Below, in pieces: positions 47,567 through 58,799 of a stretch of DNA of 64,000 nucleotides; the first letter of the stretch is position 1, and each line of letters begins with the position of its first letter. The position numbers and the translations under genes are program-made. The DNA is taken from the NCBI GenBank assembly GCA_963920575.1, contig OY986969.1, positions 12,912,615-12,976,614 on the forward strand, given 5' to 3'. Below the pieces are notes generated by a model. That model was given only the letters and a program-made list of their open reading frames with translations, was not told the DNA's origin and made no database searches. Source of the stretch: Narthecium ossifragum (lineage: Eukaryota; Streptophyta; Magnoliopsida; Dioscoreales; Nartheciaceae).

Positions 47567-47942
47567 TGATGAATAAATTTTATATCTCGCAAGTATACGA
47601 ATCGGTGTGATCAGTATAGCAGCAAGACGAGTATCGTACCTACAGAGATTTGTAGAGATTATTAAAGTAAAACGCTAAAAAACAGAAAAGACAGAAAATA
47701 AGGAAGGGAAAATAAGAAATATGAAGTATCGAAAATAGAAGATCTAATAACGGAATAAGAAAACGATAGAAATATGATGGATGAAGACTAAGGTTCCGAT
47801 TTCACCATAACATCCTCATTCTATGCATTGAATCAATCAAGATCTCAGTTTAATTTCAAGGGTTTGTTTTTCAGATATGATGATCCGTTCGGCCGCGGTC
47901 TTCACCAAGTACCCTCAATTAACCCTAGCTAATGAACCTATA
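47567..47942 (-). repeat. Truncated 5' LTR of Athila-like copy 2
   Basis: Same 376-bp LTR piece as 7555-7930, ending at CTATA and followed by the same Tat gag sequence (TGCAACCGGCAATGATG). The shared breakpoint shows that the two copies derive from one rearranged ancestor. Confidence 0.88.
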
Positions 47943-50387
47943 TGCAACCGGCAATGATGAAGAGTCGCTGCATGTTCGCCATTGTTATGTCCAGTTACTT
48001 CGGGCAGAGTACGAGTGCCAACGGAGGAATCTGGACCTGAAGAGTTCAAACCATCAAGTTTACCTCGCTGATATGTGAGTGGCCTATGCTTATTATATAA
48101 CCCAGGAGCTGCAGAGTCTTCAAATCGAAGCAGCCTCTGACGTGAGCAAGGGTGGTAACTATATTGGCGACAACATTCTTCAGCCAGAGTCAAGCTGCAA
48201 CACTCCACAAACCAATTATCTTCCTGCCAAAACGGAGAAGCCCGTCGAGAAGAAGAAGAGGGCGAGTTCAAAAGCTGTTACATACTGCCCTCCTGTCCAT
48301 GCCACGGGCTCAAGCCGTCCATATTACGGGTCGTCGCTCAACACCAACCATCCTGAAGCTTTGTCACCAACATACGGTGGTGCAAAAGGAGTCCTCCGGG
48401 AGAACAACTTTAACATCGTCACAGCGATGCCTGTAAGAGTACAAGATAACAAGACATCTACTTCATCAAATGTCCCTGCAAAGAGACGAAAAAAGAAAGC
48501 TGTCGTCGAGGAACCCCGAGATGTTGCCATCGTCGGTCTACCTCAAATTAACATACCTCCCAATCGTCCCCACACTCGGAGCGTCACTCGTTCCCTTGGC
48601 AGCCAACACGCAGCCTCCGAAGCGTCATATGAAGAAGAATCCCCTCTTATGCCTGAATCTTCGGAGATTTGATCGCCTTCACCAGTAAGTAGATCCCCGG
48701 AGCGATATCAAGTCCTTGCAACCACGCTCAAGGAAGAACTGGAGTAGCTGCGAAACACACTCCAGTTGAAGGACGCAGAGATAGCCAATCTAAAGACCCA
48801 AATACCCGAAAACACCTCACATGTCGAGAACCATTCTCACGAGAATGTACCGCCAAATATGATACCTCTCGACACCGTACAGAAAATGGTCGCCAAGAGT
48901 GTGAGAGCATTCCACATGCAACACCAGTATGCCATGAGCTCCGGGTACATGAAACCGTACCCAGCTGAAATAGACTTGATCCCGTACCCAGCAAATTATC
49001 TGCAGCCTCAGTTCACCAAGTTTAATGGGACCGGATCCCCACATGAGCATATTGCTCACTTCCTAGCAGCATGTCAAGATACGGCTCACAATGGAGCACT
49101 GCTTCTTCGCCAGTTTGTCCAAACACTCTCGGGACCGGCTTTCACTTGGACAGCAAACTACTTCCAGGATCCATCAATTCATGGAAGAAGATGCAAGAGG
49201 CATTACCCCAAAGATTTTATAGCACCCAAAGGACTGTCGGGATTACGGAGCTCACTCAGACCGAACAGAGCCAACATGAGAAGGATGCTGATTTTATCAA
49301 CAGGTGGAGAAATCTGAGTATCCACTGCCCACAACCCATTACTGAACCTGAAGCTGTACGGATGTACATGAACAACCTACGACCAAAAATGGCCCTCTAC
49401 CTGCAAGGTGTCCGTCCGCTTTCTTTCGAGAAGCTGACTTCCAAGGCCACCGATATTGAAAATTATTTATACCACATGGTTCGCAAAAATCATACCGCGG
49501 ACAGGACTTCCGACCGCACAAGAAAAGACAAGGCTCTTCCCAAGGGGAAAGCTGTGCTTCAGACATCGACAATGCAAATGCCTAGATCGAAGGAGACTTA
49601 CATTCCCAGAGAGCCGCCTCGGTCTAGAGATCCCTCGTCGGATTCCACGCAACAACGAGTGAAGACCCTCAAGGAGATAATTGAAAAGGAGTATTCCTTC
49701 CCTTGAGAGGAGGTCCCCGACATCTTCAAAGGTCTGCTGGATCTCGGACTCATAGAGCTCCCGGAGTCGTGGCGCCCTCATGAAGCGGACAAAGTGAACG
49801 AGCGAAAGTATTGCCATTACCACAAAATACTTGGGCACACACTCGAAGACTGCTTCATCCTCAAGGATCAAATCCAGAAATTAATCGACGATGGAGTCAT
49901 GGATGCCGGGTTGCTGAAGAAGCTCCAGAAGGGCAAAAAGGTAGAACCAACACATATGATTACTACCGGAGCACACCCCGAATTCCCATACGAGGAGTAC
50001 ACCCCCTCAACACCTCCTTATGAAGAAATGGAGTACCCTCAAGCACTTCCCTACTTGCCCGTTGAGAACAGGTACACATCTATCTCTCCATACGAGCAAG
50101 ACGAGGAGCACATTGCTCCCATTCTGACACCTGCCAAGGGATGTTCGTGGCTCACCTTGGAAGAGATGTATTATTCCAGATTGGATTATGATGATACACT
50201 GTCCGACTTCGAGCCCAGTTATGATCGCTATGGGAGGCCCTATATCAGCAAAAGGCAATGGAAAAGACAAGCTTTCGATCAAAGGATTAAAGCATCTATA
50301 TGCCCTCCCCCAAGACCTCCACTTCCTGAAAACTGACAGTCAAGGCCCAGGCGGCGCAGATCTCCAAAATACAAGATTCTGAGGAAA
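47943..50387 (+). pseudogene. Tat-lineage gag, copy 2
   Basis: Begins mid-gag. Frames: to 48077 (TGA where copy 1 has CGA), 48079-48672 (TGA again where copy 1 has CGA), 48766 on, then a frameshift near 49150 into 49071-49706 and 49794-50336. Gag core region SRYGSQWST..LTQTEQSQHEKDADFINRWRNL, MYMNNLRPKMALYLQ; knuckle-like CHYHKILGHTLEDCF; long acidic-proline tail. Longer than copy 1, retaining the 408 bp lost there. Confidence 0.85.
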
Positions 50388-51467
50388 GTGATGGACCGCG
50401 AAGAAATCAAGGAGTTCATCCACCAACTTTCCGCAGATCTTCAAAGTAGAAAGCCACTTGTGCCACAAAATGACACCCCTTGGGATGATGACAACTATCC
50501 TTCCTTCACCATAGGAGTCTTTGGAGATGACAACGAATCCCTCTGCTTCCCAGAAGAAGAGACAGCGGAAGTCCATGAAATCATCACCCGTTCCGGGCTC
50601 CGACTTTTAGATTCCCAACCTTCACAGCTAAGAGGAAGGGACCAAGAACCACACCAAGCAATGCAAAAAAATGTAAACTCACATGAGTTCATCAAATACA
50701 ATGTAATTTCTCATCTAAAGAAAGTACCAGCGTTGCTTAGCGTGTACGATGCTCTGTGTCTCTCACTTGATCTTCGCAAATCTCTTATAACTGCACTAAC
50801 CTTTCCTGACGAGTACTGGGCAGATGTCGTCCAAACTGGCGCCCCAATAGTCGAAAGCTTAAATATAGAATTTTCTGATAACGACTTATTGCTCGGTACA
50901 AAACCACACAATAGACCGTTATTAATGACTGGCGATATAGACGGTGTACCCACATCACGAGTAATGTTAGATTGCGACTCAGCTATTAATCTTTTGCCGC
51001 TTAAAACACTTCGTGACTTGGGGCACGATATCGATGACTTAACGTCAAGTAACATAGTAGTCCAAGGCTTTAATTAAGCAGGACAACACGTGTTAGGATC
51101 CATACGTCTAACACTAAAATTTCAGGACTTGGCCATGAGTGTCGTCTTCTATATTATCGACGCTCGAACTTCTTATAATGCGCTGTTAGGAAGACCTTGG
51201 CTCCATGAGTATATGGTCGTTCCTTCAACAATACACCAATGTTTCAAATACCAAACTCTAGAAGGTGATGACCAATGTTTCAAATACCAAACTCTAGAAG
51301 GTGATGTTAAAAGGGTGTTCGCAGACACTAAGCCGTTCGCCCGAGGAGAATCATTCTTCGCAGATGCCAAGTTCTACCTAGAACCGCCACTGAAGCTGAA
51401 GAAGCCAAACCCCACACCTCCGGCAGACATGGGCTTCACGGAAAAATTCACCGTAGAAGTTCAGTAA
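50388..51467 (+). pseudogene. Tat aspartic protease region
   Basis: In frame with the preceding gag tail after TGA 50334-50336. The protease site reads MLDCDSAINLLP where Tat proteases have a D-x-G-S-A arrangement; the glycine is replaced, so activity is doubtful. TAA stops at 51075 and 51465. An in-frame 36-bp duplication (QCFKYQTLEGDD) lies at about 51237-51308. ARTSYNALLGRPWLH marks the C-terminal protease half. Confidence 0.8.
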
Positions 51468-52418
51468 GGGAAGAAACTTCCACAAAAAAAGAAAGCATAT
51501 CGTTATGTTCCAAGTAGCCAGAGGAAGCCTGGAGACCGCATATTCACAGTCGTCGAAAAAAAACTCTCTAAATCCTTTCTTCATGACTTTCCGGTACCTC
51601 TCCCTAAACTTCTCCCTTCTTACTTCAAGTCTCTGTCAACTAAAGACAAAATTCAGTCGAATGAAGGATCAAGCAGCAATGAAGAAAAGATGAAGTGTGG
51701 GCATCCCATCAATTTCGTACAAGCCTCTCCGATCGCATTGGGTTCTGAGGCCGCAAGCGCGATTTTGCCTATACCCTTCTACGATCAAAAGCCGTTGTAC
51801 CTAATATCTCTAATGGGATATGACATCAATTCTGGCGAAAGTTTGTGCGGAGGCCAAGGCAGGAAACAACCCTTTGAAGATCTCCTTACAGAAGCACAAA
51901 AGAAAGCCATTTACTATGGTGAGGATTTAGTCTTTGACAAAACAGGACTCGGATATCAAGTATGTGTCATTTCTGCTGAGTTCGTCGATCTTCAAGAAGC
52001 GCCGCCACAGCTCGAAGACGGTGGTCAAGCAACCAATGACGAACTAAAAGAAATTAATCTGGGGGTAGAGAATGATCATCGTCCCACCTTCATTAGCTCA
52101 CATATGATGTCGGACGAGAAGAACCAGTTTGTTCTTTTCCTTCGTGAAAACCGGGACGTGTTCGCTTGGAGCTATAAACAAATGCCAGGCTTGGTTGTCG
52201 ATGTGGATGTCCACCATCTCTCCATAGCAGAAGATGTCCACCCTATCAAGCAATCTCAAAGGCGCTTTCGACCCGAGTTGATTCCAAAAATTATCGCCGA
52301 GGTCGACAAGCTCATGAAAGCAGGCTTTATTTGAGAGGTCCAATATCCAAAATGGCTCGGAAATATTGTTCCTGTGAAAAAGAAGAATGGGCAACTTAGG
52401 CTTTGTATAGATTTCCGA
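51468..52418 (+). pseudogene. Tat reverse transcriptase, N-terminal part
   Basis: Same frame: linker, then NRDVFAWSYKQMPGL, HPIKQSQRRFRPELI, stop TGA (52332-52334), PKWLGNIVPVKKKNGQLRLCIDF. It is cut at 52418 by LTR fragment F. The catalytic YVDD part of RT is missing: on the far side (62859) the element resumes already at RNase H, so the insertions were accompanied by loss of several hundred bases. Confidence 0.85.
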
Positions 52419-53553
52419 TGTGAGGACCTGCCCCTCTACCCCTGTGGCCCGTTGTAGACCGCAAGGGCAATTTGGTAAATTGCGCCTTGTTGGTTTGTTT
52501 CACACCCGCGTGTGCACACACTGGCCTTGATTGTGTTAAATGTTTGTTTAGAACGGCTAGGTGGACCCGGGATCGGAAGATCCCAGCTCGGGCGCGCGGA
52601 AGCTTGCCTTTGGGCAGCTGACGGCCCTTGAGCGATCGATCGCTCCTTGGGGCGATCGGTCGGACTCGTGAGCGAGTCGGTGGGTTTTGATCCGGGGCGA
52701 GAACGATCGATCGCTCCTTGGAGCGACCGATCGGACTCGCGTCGGTGGCTTTTCTGCTTCGCGAGGACGGCCACCGCTGGCCGTCGCTCTCCTCTGTCAG
52801 AGGAGGGGAGACTTCCCCTCCCCTTCCCTCACTTTTCCCCCTTCCCCCGGCTTTCCCCTTCCCCTTTTCCCCCTATTTCTTCCCCTTCCCTTCCTCCTTC
52901 CCCTTTCTTCTTCCTTCCTTCTTTCTCTCCCGAAGCCCTGTTTTTCCCCTGTTTCCGACAGCCACCTTCATCACCTCCGTTCTCCCTCCTCTGGCCATCT
53001 TTTCCGGCGTTCTAAGGCTCGTTGGATTCGTGACAACGAGAGGAAGATCCCTGAAGAGATTTGGAGGCTTGTTGGTGATCAAATCGCGGGGAATCAGCCG
53101 AGGAAAGCGCAGCTAGGTAGGGTTATACCTACTGTGTTCATTTCGGGTTTTCTTGAGATCTAGCCGTTGGATCTTATTGATCCTTGTTTTGTTGGATTTC
53201 TTATACCTGTTAGAATAACTAATTTAAGTTTCATGTTAATCAGTTGAGATTTGAGTAGGTTTTATGCATGATTAGTTCTGGTTTTCTGCTGTTATGGAGA
53301 AACAGCCGGCTTGCGGCGAGTTTTCCGGCCGGCGAGTAGATGATCATGGCTTTTCATAAACATAAGAGTTGTTGATCTATTCATTAGCTTTCCATGCCAT
53401 CTTGTTTCGTATTTTTCCGATTTTTCTACGATTTCTTATGATTTGTTTGCTGGAGGGCTGCGTTGCAGCAATTAAAGGGTAAGTTGGGTTGATCAGCGGT
53501 TTTGATTTGTATTTTCCCGTTAATCCAACCGTTGGATCATTATGAAATTTGGA
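52419..53553 (+). mobile_element. TGTGAGG-family LTR fragment F
   Basis: Head TGTGAGGACCTGCCCC matches fragment A. Contains two palindrome pairs (52633/52653 and 52704/52724, both 20 bp apart, CGATCGATCG with CGATCGGTCG or CGACCGATCG), a strongly pyrimidine-rich leader (52795-52980) and AT-rich tail. It ends at about 53553 against a 3'-end remnant of a family P element. Confidence 0.75.
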
Positions 53554-53555
53554 TA

Positions 53556-53620
53556 AGATTTATTGTTTTCTTTTTATATTTTCTTTGCTCGAGGAATAGC
53601 AAAGTGTAAGTTGGGGGGTG
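53556..53620 (+). mobile_element. Remnant of P-element polypurine region before the 5' LTR
   Basis: ATTTATTGTTTTC...CTCGAGGAATAGCAAAGTGTAAGTTGGGGGGTG matches the sequence just before the 3' LTR (61366-61428). An internal 3' end in front of a 5' LTR indicates an LTR-internal-LTR array whose left part was lost. Confidence 0.8.
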
Positions 53621-55050
53621 TGATGAGTCACCAAATGTTCATGATTAAACCCCTTAACTTAGCTTTGTTAGGCTTAGAGTGTTTGTATTTGATAGCTTGT
53701 TAGTTGATTTCAGGTTTGATCATGCTTTGAGGAGAAATGCAAGAAATTCGGTTAATATGCTGAAATACACTGCTCTGTCGACTGTTAGCATAATATTTAC
53801 CAGAAATTATCCTTATCTCCAAATATTCTGAAATTTGAATGAAAGCTAATAGACATCAAGACGTACAATTTTCATGTTGGACACTTTCAGAGATTCCTGA
53901 TGAGTTGATAGCAGTTTTGAAGAAGATGGAGATATTTAGCTGTTGGAAGACTGGTCCGTCGACGCTCGGGAGAATATTCACCAAATATTCTAGATAAGTC
54001 CAAATATTACAAACTCTTCGGGAGAAGACAGAAGACTTCCAAATCTACATCTTTTGTGTTGGACCCATTCTCAAATTCCGAAGCGGTTGAGCCCAGTCGC
54101 GATTAGAAGAAGCTGTCAGGGTTGGACCAGGAATTCCGAGTTGCACTTGAGGTCTAACTTAACCTTGAAACCCTAATCCGGGAATTAAGATATAAAAAGG
54201 GCTTTGTGGCTGGAAAACCAGAGGCCTCCATAGAGAGAAAAAGAGGGATTCAGATTGGAGAAGAAGACGGAGATGTGGTGTGGATCCCTAACCTTCTTCA
54301 TCGAATACATGCATCTCATCCAAAAGATGAGTGGCTAATCTTCTAGATCTAGGGATCTCATGAAACTCTAGTATAACTTTCTGTATTTTCTAGTTGATTC
54401 TTGTACTTCTTTCTCATAGACATGATCTTATGGATTTGAATTTATTGATAATAGAGTTGATGGAAGTATTTCCCTTGACGTATTTTGTGTCCTACTTGAT
54501 TGCTGTGCTTGATGGTAGAGTTCCATAAGATGGTTTTCATGTGGTTTTTGACATGCTTTTGAGATAATCTATGCTAAGTAAAGATAGATTGTACTCAGGT
54601 TAAGTTCGAAGACAATCTATGCTACACGAAGATAGGTTATGCCTTAGGTAGTCACCAACTTTCTTTTAGGGTTTCATGTGAGCTTAAGAAGCCATGATTC
54701 CATAATGTCTAGAGAAGAAGCAAGATGATAGCTAGAGGATACAGGAAGTGAAGCTAGAGTGGATTGAGGGATCCCTAGGTTGTTTCTCTCATTGATCTAC
54801 TTCAACCTTTTCATTGCTTTTTCAGTAGTTTAATTCCTTAGATAACAAAACCATTGAAACTCCTTTTCTTCGCCTTAGGACTTGAGTTTAGAGATTTAAT
54901 TTGATTTCTTCTTTTGCTAAACAATCTTTCCCTGTGGTTCGACTCCGGATCTCACCACTGTTCTACGTTTGTAGAGTAGTATTGATTGAAGGATTATAAA
55001 TTCTAAATTGTGTTTTGCATCTGATTTAACAACGCATTTGCGAGCGATCA
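53621..55050 (+). repeat. 5' LTR of element P2
   Basis: 1,430 bp. TATAAAAAGGG (54190-54200) is the probable TATA box, followed by a GA-rich leader. Unlike P1 its U3 lacks an obvious GATCGATC pair. Confidence 0.9.
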
Positions 55051-55055
55051 ATTTT

Positions 55056-55073
55056 TGGCGCCGTTGCCGGGGA
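55056..55073 (+). other. Primer binding site of P2, tRNA-Asp
   Basis: TGGCGCCGTTGCCGGGGA, five bases after the 5' LTR, an exact tRNA-Asp complement. Confidence 0.92.
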
Positions 55074-55249
55074 AACATTTTGATTTTTCAAAGAAGTTTC
55101 TGATTTTTCTCTTTGCTCTTTTTCTAGGCATAGTTAGGTTTTTATTTTCAGTTATTTTTCGTTTATTTTTAGGAATTTTTCTGACAATTCTAGGGATTTT
55201 CGTAGCATTAAAGCAACAGTTTTTTGGAGAAGAAGCTTTCTGCAACTCG

Positions 55250-55330
55250 GATTACCGACCGATCGGGCTACCAGGCGAGCGATCGGAAGGCCTAGCGATC
55301 GATCGGCCATCTTCCCGATTGATCGGACGC
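55250..55330. repeat. Palindromes in the P2 leader
   Basis: CGATCGG-type sites at about 55259, 55280, 55296 and 55316 (spacings near 21, 16 and 20 bp) between primer site and gag. P1 has a related pair at 25044/25064. Confidence 0.75.
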
Positions 55331-55447
55331 GCGTCACTCAGGTACGTTTTCTTCACCTAAACTTGTGCTTTTTGCTGTGGCATTCCGTGGTTTTCTCCTC
55401 TTCTTTGAATAGTCTGTTTTCTTTTTCTCTTTTTGGTGTGATCTTGT

Positions 55448-57387
55448 ATGCAAGGCAGACGATCCCTACATAATCCTTTTGAACCTTTGGATCTAGAAAT
55501 AGAGACCACACTTCGAGCTGCTAGAACCTTAGCACAAAAATCTCTATGTAACTATCAGGAAGCCATAAGCAACTTGCAATCGTTAATGGCTGAACACGAG
55601 GAACATGTCATTGACCCTAATGATAATATGGGTAGGGGTGGAAATGATCACAATAATAGAGAAGTCCCAATTAGAAATCACTTCTTACCTGGACCTTATA
55701 CCTATGCTTCTTGTATCAACCCACCTACCATCAATGCTACCCATTATGAGATTAAGCCTAACTGGATTACAACCTTACCTTCTTTCTATGGCGTGAGAAT
55801 GAGGATCCCTATGGACACATTGCTAGCTTTCTTGAAATCCTTTCTATGTTCAAACTTCAGCATTTTAATGATGATGCCTTTAGACTCAAACTCTTCCCTT
55901 TTTCTTTGAAAGATAAGGCTAAACATTGGCTCCAAACCTTAGCTCCAAATTCGATTTCAACATGGGACCAACTTCAGGATGCTTTCCTTAAGAAATATTT
56001 CCCGATCATTAAAACTCAAAATTATCGAACCATGATTATCTCTTTTAAGCAAAATGAAGATGAGATGTTTCATGAAGCTTGGGAAAGGTTTAAGGATCTT
56101 CTTAGAGAGTGTCCCCATCATGAGGTACCTGAGTGGCAGTTAGCCCTTTCATTTTGTAATGGTATTAATGATCGTTATAGGACAATGGTCGAAGCTTGCT
56201 GCGGGGGTGTTGTTCTTAGTAAGCCATGGACTGCCCTTTGGGAAATGTATGACAATCTTGCTGAAAATTCACAACACAATGCCTCAGTCTCTAGGAGTCG
56301 GTCTACCACTGTTCGTAATTCTCGGGGAATTCATGAAATTTCTAAAGTCCAAAGTCTCTCCGCACAAGTAGCCCTCCTAACTAAAGACTTAAACCAGTTG
56401 AAAACAAGCCAATCTCTTGCTCAACAATTGCCTAATACTTCTCTTGAAATCTGTGCCCTTTGCCTTAATTCTGATCATCATATCACTGATTGTCATCTGG
56501 CCCCCAATTTCCCTGATTTTGTTCAGGAACAAGTTAATGCAACTTATGATTTTTCCAAACCTCAGAACAACCCTTATTCGAATACCTATAATCCAGGTTG
56601 GAGAAATCATCCTAATTTTAGTTGGAAGCCACAACCGTCAAGTAACTTTCAAGGGCAAAACAATCCAGCTAATACTTCTACTCTCAAGTACCCACCTAAA
56701 TCTTTTGCAAATCCAAACCCTGGGTACTCTTCACATTATCCACAGAATACCTCTCAACCTCCTCCTCCTGAATCATCAACTGAGCCCACTTTAAATTCAA
56801 TCATGAGTACACTTTTAGAGATGAGAGGTGATTTCAATAGGGACATGTCATCCATGAAGGTCGAAATTTCAACTGTCAAAAGTGATGTCTCCTTGTTGAC
56901 AAACAATTTATCTTCAACGATTCAATCCATATCAAATTTAGAAAAACAAGTTGGGCAGCTATCTAACAACATGGCTAGAAGAGAGGAAGGGCACCTACCG
57001 AGTCAACCTTTACCCAATCCAAGAGGCCTACACCACGTAGAAAGCCAAAATTTTGAAAGTACCAAGGCCGTAGTGACCCTTAGAAGTGGAAAAACCGTTG
57101 ACAATCATGTAGGGGAATGAACATGTACCGATCGATCGGACACAGTTCCGATCGATCGGCCGTCAGACGACAGATCGGTATTCCAACCGATCGATCGGAC
57201 GGACGGTGGTGACACAAACAACCCACCTGATTCCAACCTCTCTGATTCTAGGGAATCTAACCCTTTCAAGTATACACCTAGGGTACCCTTTCCTGCGGCC
57301 CTTAAGGATCCCTATCCAACTATCAAAGCCCGAAGAGCTGTAGAGGACGCCCTTGAAATCTTCAAACAGGTCAACATCAACATACCA
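55448..57387 (+). pseudogene. Athila-type gag of element P2, two lesions
   Basis: Starts MQGRRSLHNPFEPLDLEI (55448). One base is missing near 55796 (TTTCTATGGCGTGAGAATGAG) relative to P1, moving the frame to the one open at 55846-57120. Gag domain LKDKAKHWL, QNEDEMFHEAWERFKDLL; knuckle CALCLNSDHHITDC; NPGWRNHPNFSW; then a linker. TGA at 57118-57120 interrupts an otherwise continuous gag-protease frame. Linker palindromes follow at 57129, 57149, about 57171 and 57188. Confidence 0.9.
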
Positions 57388-58776
57388 TTGCTTCATGCCA
57401 TTCGTCAAATCCCTTCATATGCCAAATTTCTGAAGGATCTGTGCACTCATAAACGCCAGACAAAACCCAACAGAGACAAGAAAATCCTTTTACCTGAACA
57501 AGTTAGTTCGATTTTGAGACATGACACGCCACCCAAATTAAAGGACCCTGGTACCCCTACCATACCCTGTTGCATAGGAGACTACCAGATTGATGGTGCC
57601 CTTCTTGACCTAGGAGCCAGTGTTAACATTTTGCCCTACTACCTTTATAAGGAATTTGGGATGGAAGAACTTAAACAGACATCAGTGATTTTGCAATTAG
57701 CTGACAGGTCCATTAAGACACCCAGAGGTATAGTAGAAGATGTTTTAGTTAAAGTGGATAATTTTTTCTTTCCAGTTGACTTTGTTGTCTTAGACATGGA
57801 ACCTGTTGTCCACTGCAAAAAGATTGTACCCATTATTCTAGGACGTCCATTTTTGGCCACTGCTAATGCCTGCATAAATTGTCGAACTGGTGTGATGGAT
57901 GTTTCTTTTGGTAATATGCATGTTAAATTGAATATCTTTAAGACTGCATGTTTGCCTGAACATGAGATTGAATGCTTTCATGTTGATAGTTTGACGGACT
58001 GCTATGATGATAAGTCTCATGTCATAATGAATGATAGATTGCCTACAATTTGGGATGAATACGATTTTGGTTATAATGATTATGATCTTAAACTGTATGA
58101 TGATAAATTGCCTATAATCTGGGATGAGTATGATTCTGAGGATGATGATGTTGAATTAAAGAATGAAATTTTGCTTGATATTTTGAATGAATATGCTTCT
58201 GACTCTGATGAGGATGTTAATCGAGACACTGCACAATCGAAATATGATATCAAAACACACATCTTGCCCGACCAATCACTCGATCGGCATACGGTGGAGA
58301 CAAAAACTATTTCTGGGATGGTTGAACCCCTTTCACCGCTATCTTTTACTCCCGCACCTGTGATAGATACGGGCCAATTGTGTGCTTATTATGCCGACAC
58401 TCACCTTTGCACAGATGCGGCAGTATATCCTAAGGTTGAGCCACCTCCTCTTTTATCTATCTCTGCACCATCATCACTGCTTTCACCGCGTCTTTTATCT
58501 ATATTTGACCTTTCACTTCCGGTTCACCCGATTGATAGTTTCACTATTCTGGAGGACACATACTGTAGACCGGGGTGCAAGATGAAACATGATGATAGGT
58601 TGCCTTTTATAGAGGGTGGGGTCTCTAGTTCTATTGTTGGGAGGAAAAACTTTGTTAGCCTACATCATCAACTACTTGATTTACTGTGGGGTTGGGTTTG
58701 GTTTCAAGCATTATATGGAGGAAATTATTTTAAGTGGGGTGATCGATTCCGTCATTTAGACGGATCCATGCTATAA
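57388..58776 (+). CDS. P2 protease with conserved C-terminal extension
   Basis: Open 462-codon downstream part of the gag-protease frame (57388 is an internal Met, not a true start). Aspartic protease: LLDLGASVN (Asp at residue 74), LGRPFLATA (151-159), GVMDVSFGNM. Then an acidic region with repeated IWDEYD (221-250) and a roughly 180-residue extension: CAYYADTHLC (332-341), Pro/Ser-rich stretch, YCRPGCKMKHDD (392-403), and tryptophan-rich LHHQLLDLLWGWVWF (425-439). P1 retains the extension, with changes. I do not recognise this domain; it stands where RT would begin in autonomous relatives. Confidence 0.75.
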   Translation: MLHAIRQIPSYAKFLKDLCTHKRQTKPNRDKKILLPEQVSSILRHDTPPKLKDPGTPTIPCCIGDYQIDGALLDLGASVNILPYYLYKEFGMEELKQTSVILQLADRSIKTPRGIVEDVLVKVDNFFFPVDFVVLDMEPVVHCKKIVPIILGRPFLATANACINCRTGVMDVSFGNMHVKLNIFKTACLPEHEIECFHVDSLTDCYDDKSHVIMNDRLPTIWDEYDFGYNDYDLKLYDDKLPIIWDEYDSEDDDVELKNEILLDILNEYASDSDEDVNRDTAQSKYDIKTHILPDQSLDRHTVETKTISGMVEPLSPLSFTPAPVIDTGQLCAYYADTHLCTDAAVYPKVEPPPLLSISAPSSLLSPRLLSIFDLSLPVHPIDSFTILEDTYCRPGCKMKHDDRLPFIEGGVSSSIVGRKNFVSLHHQLLDLLWGWVWFQALYGGNYFKWGDRFRHLDGSML

Positions 58777-58799
58777 TGGCACCTTTTTCGAGAAGTCGA

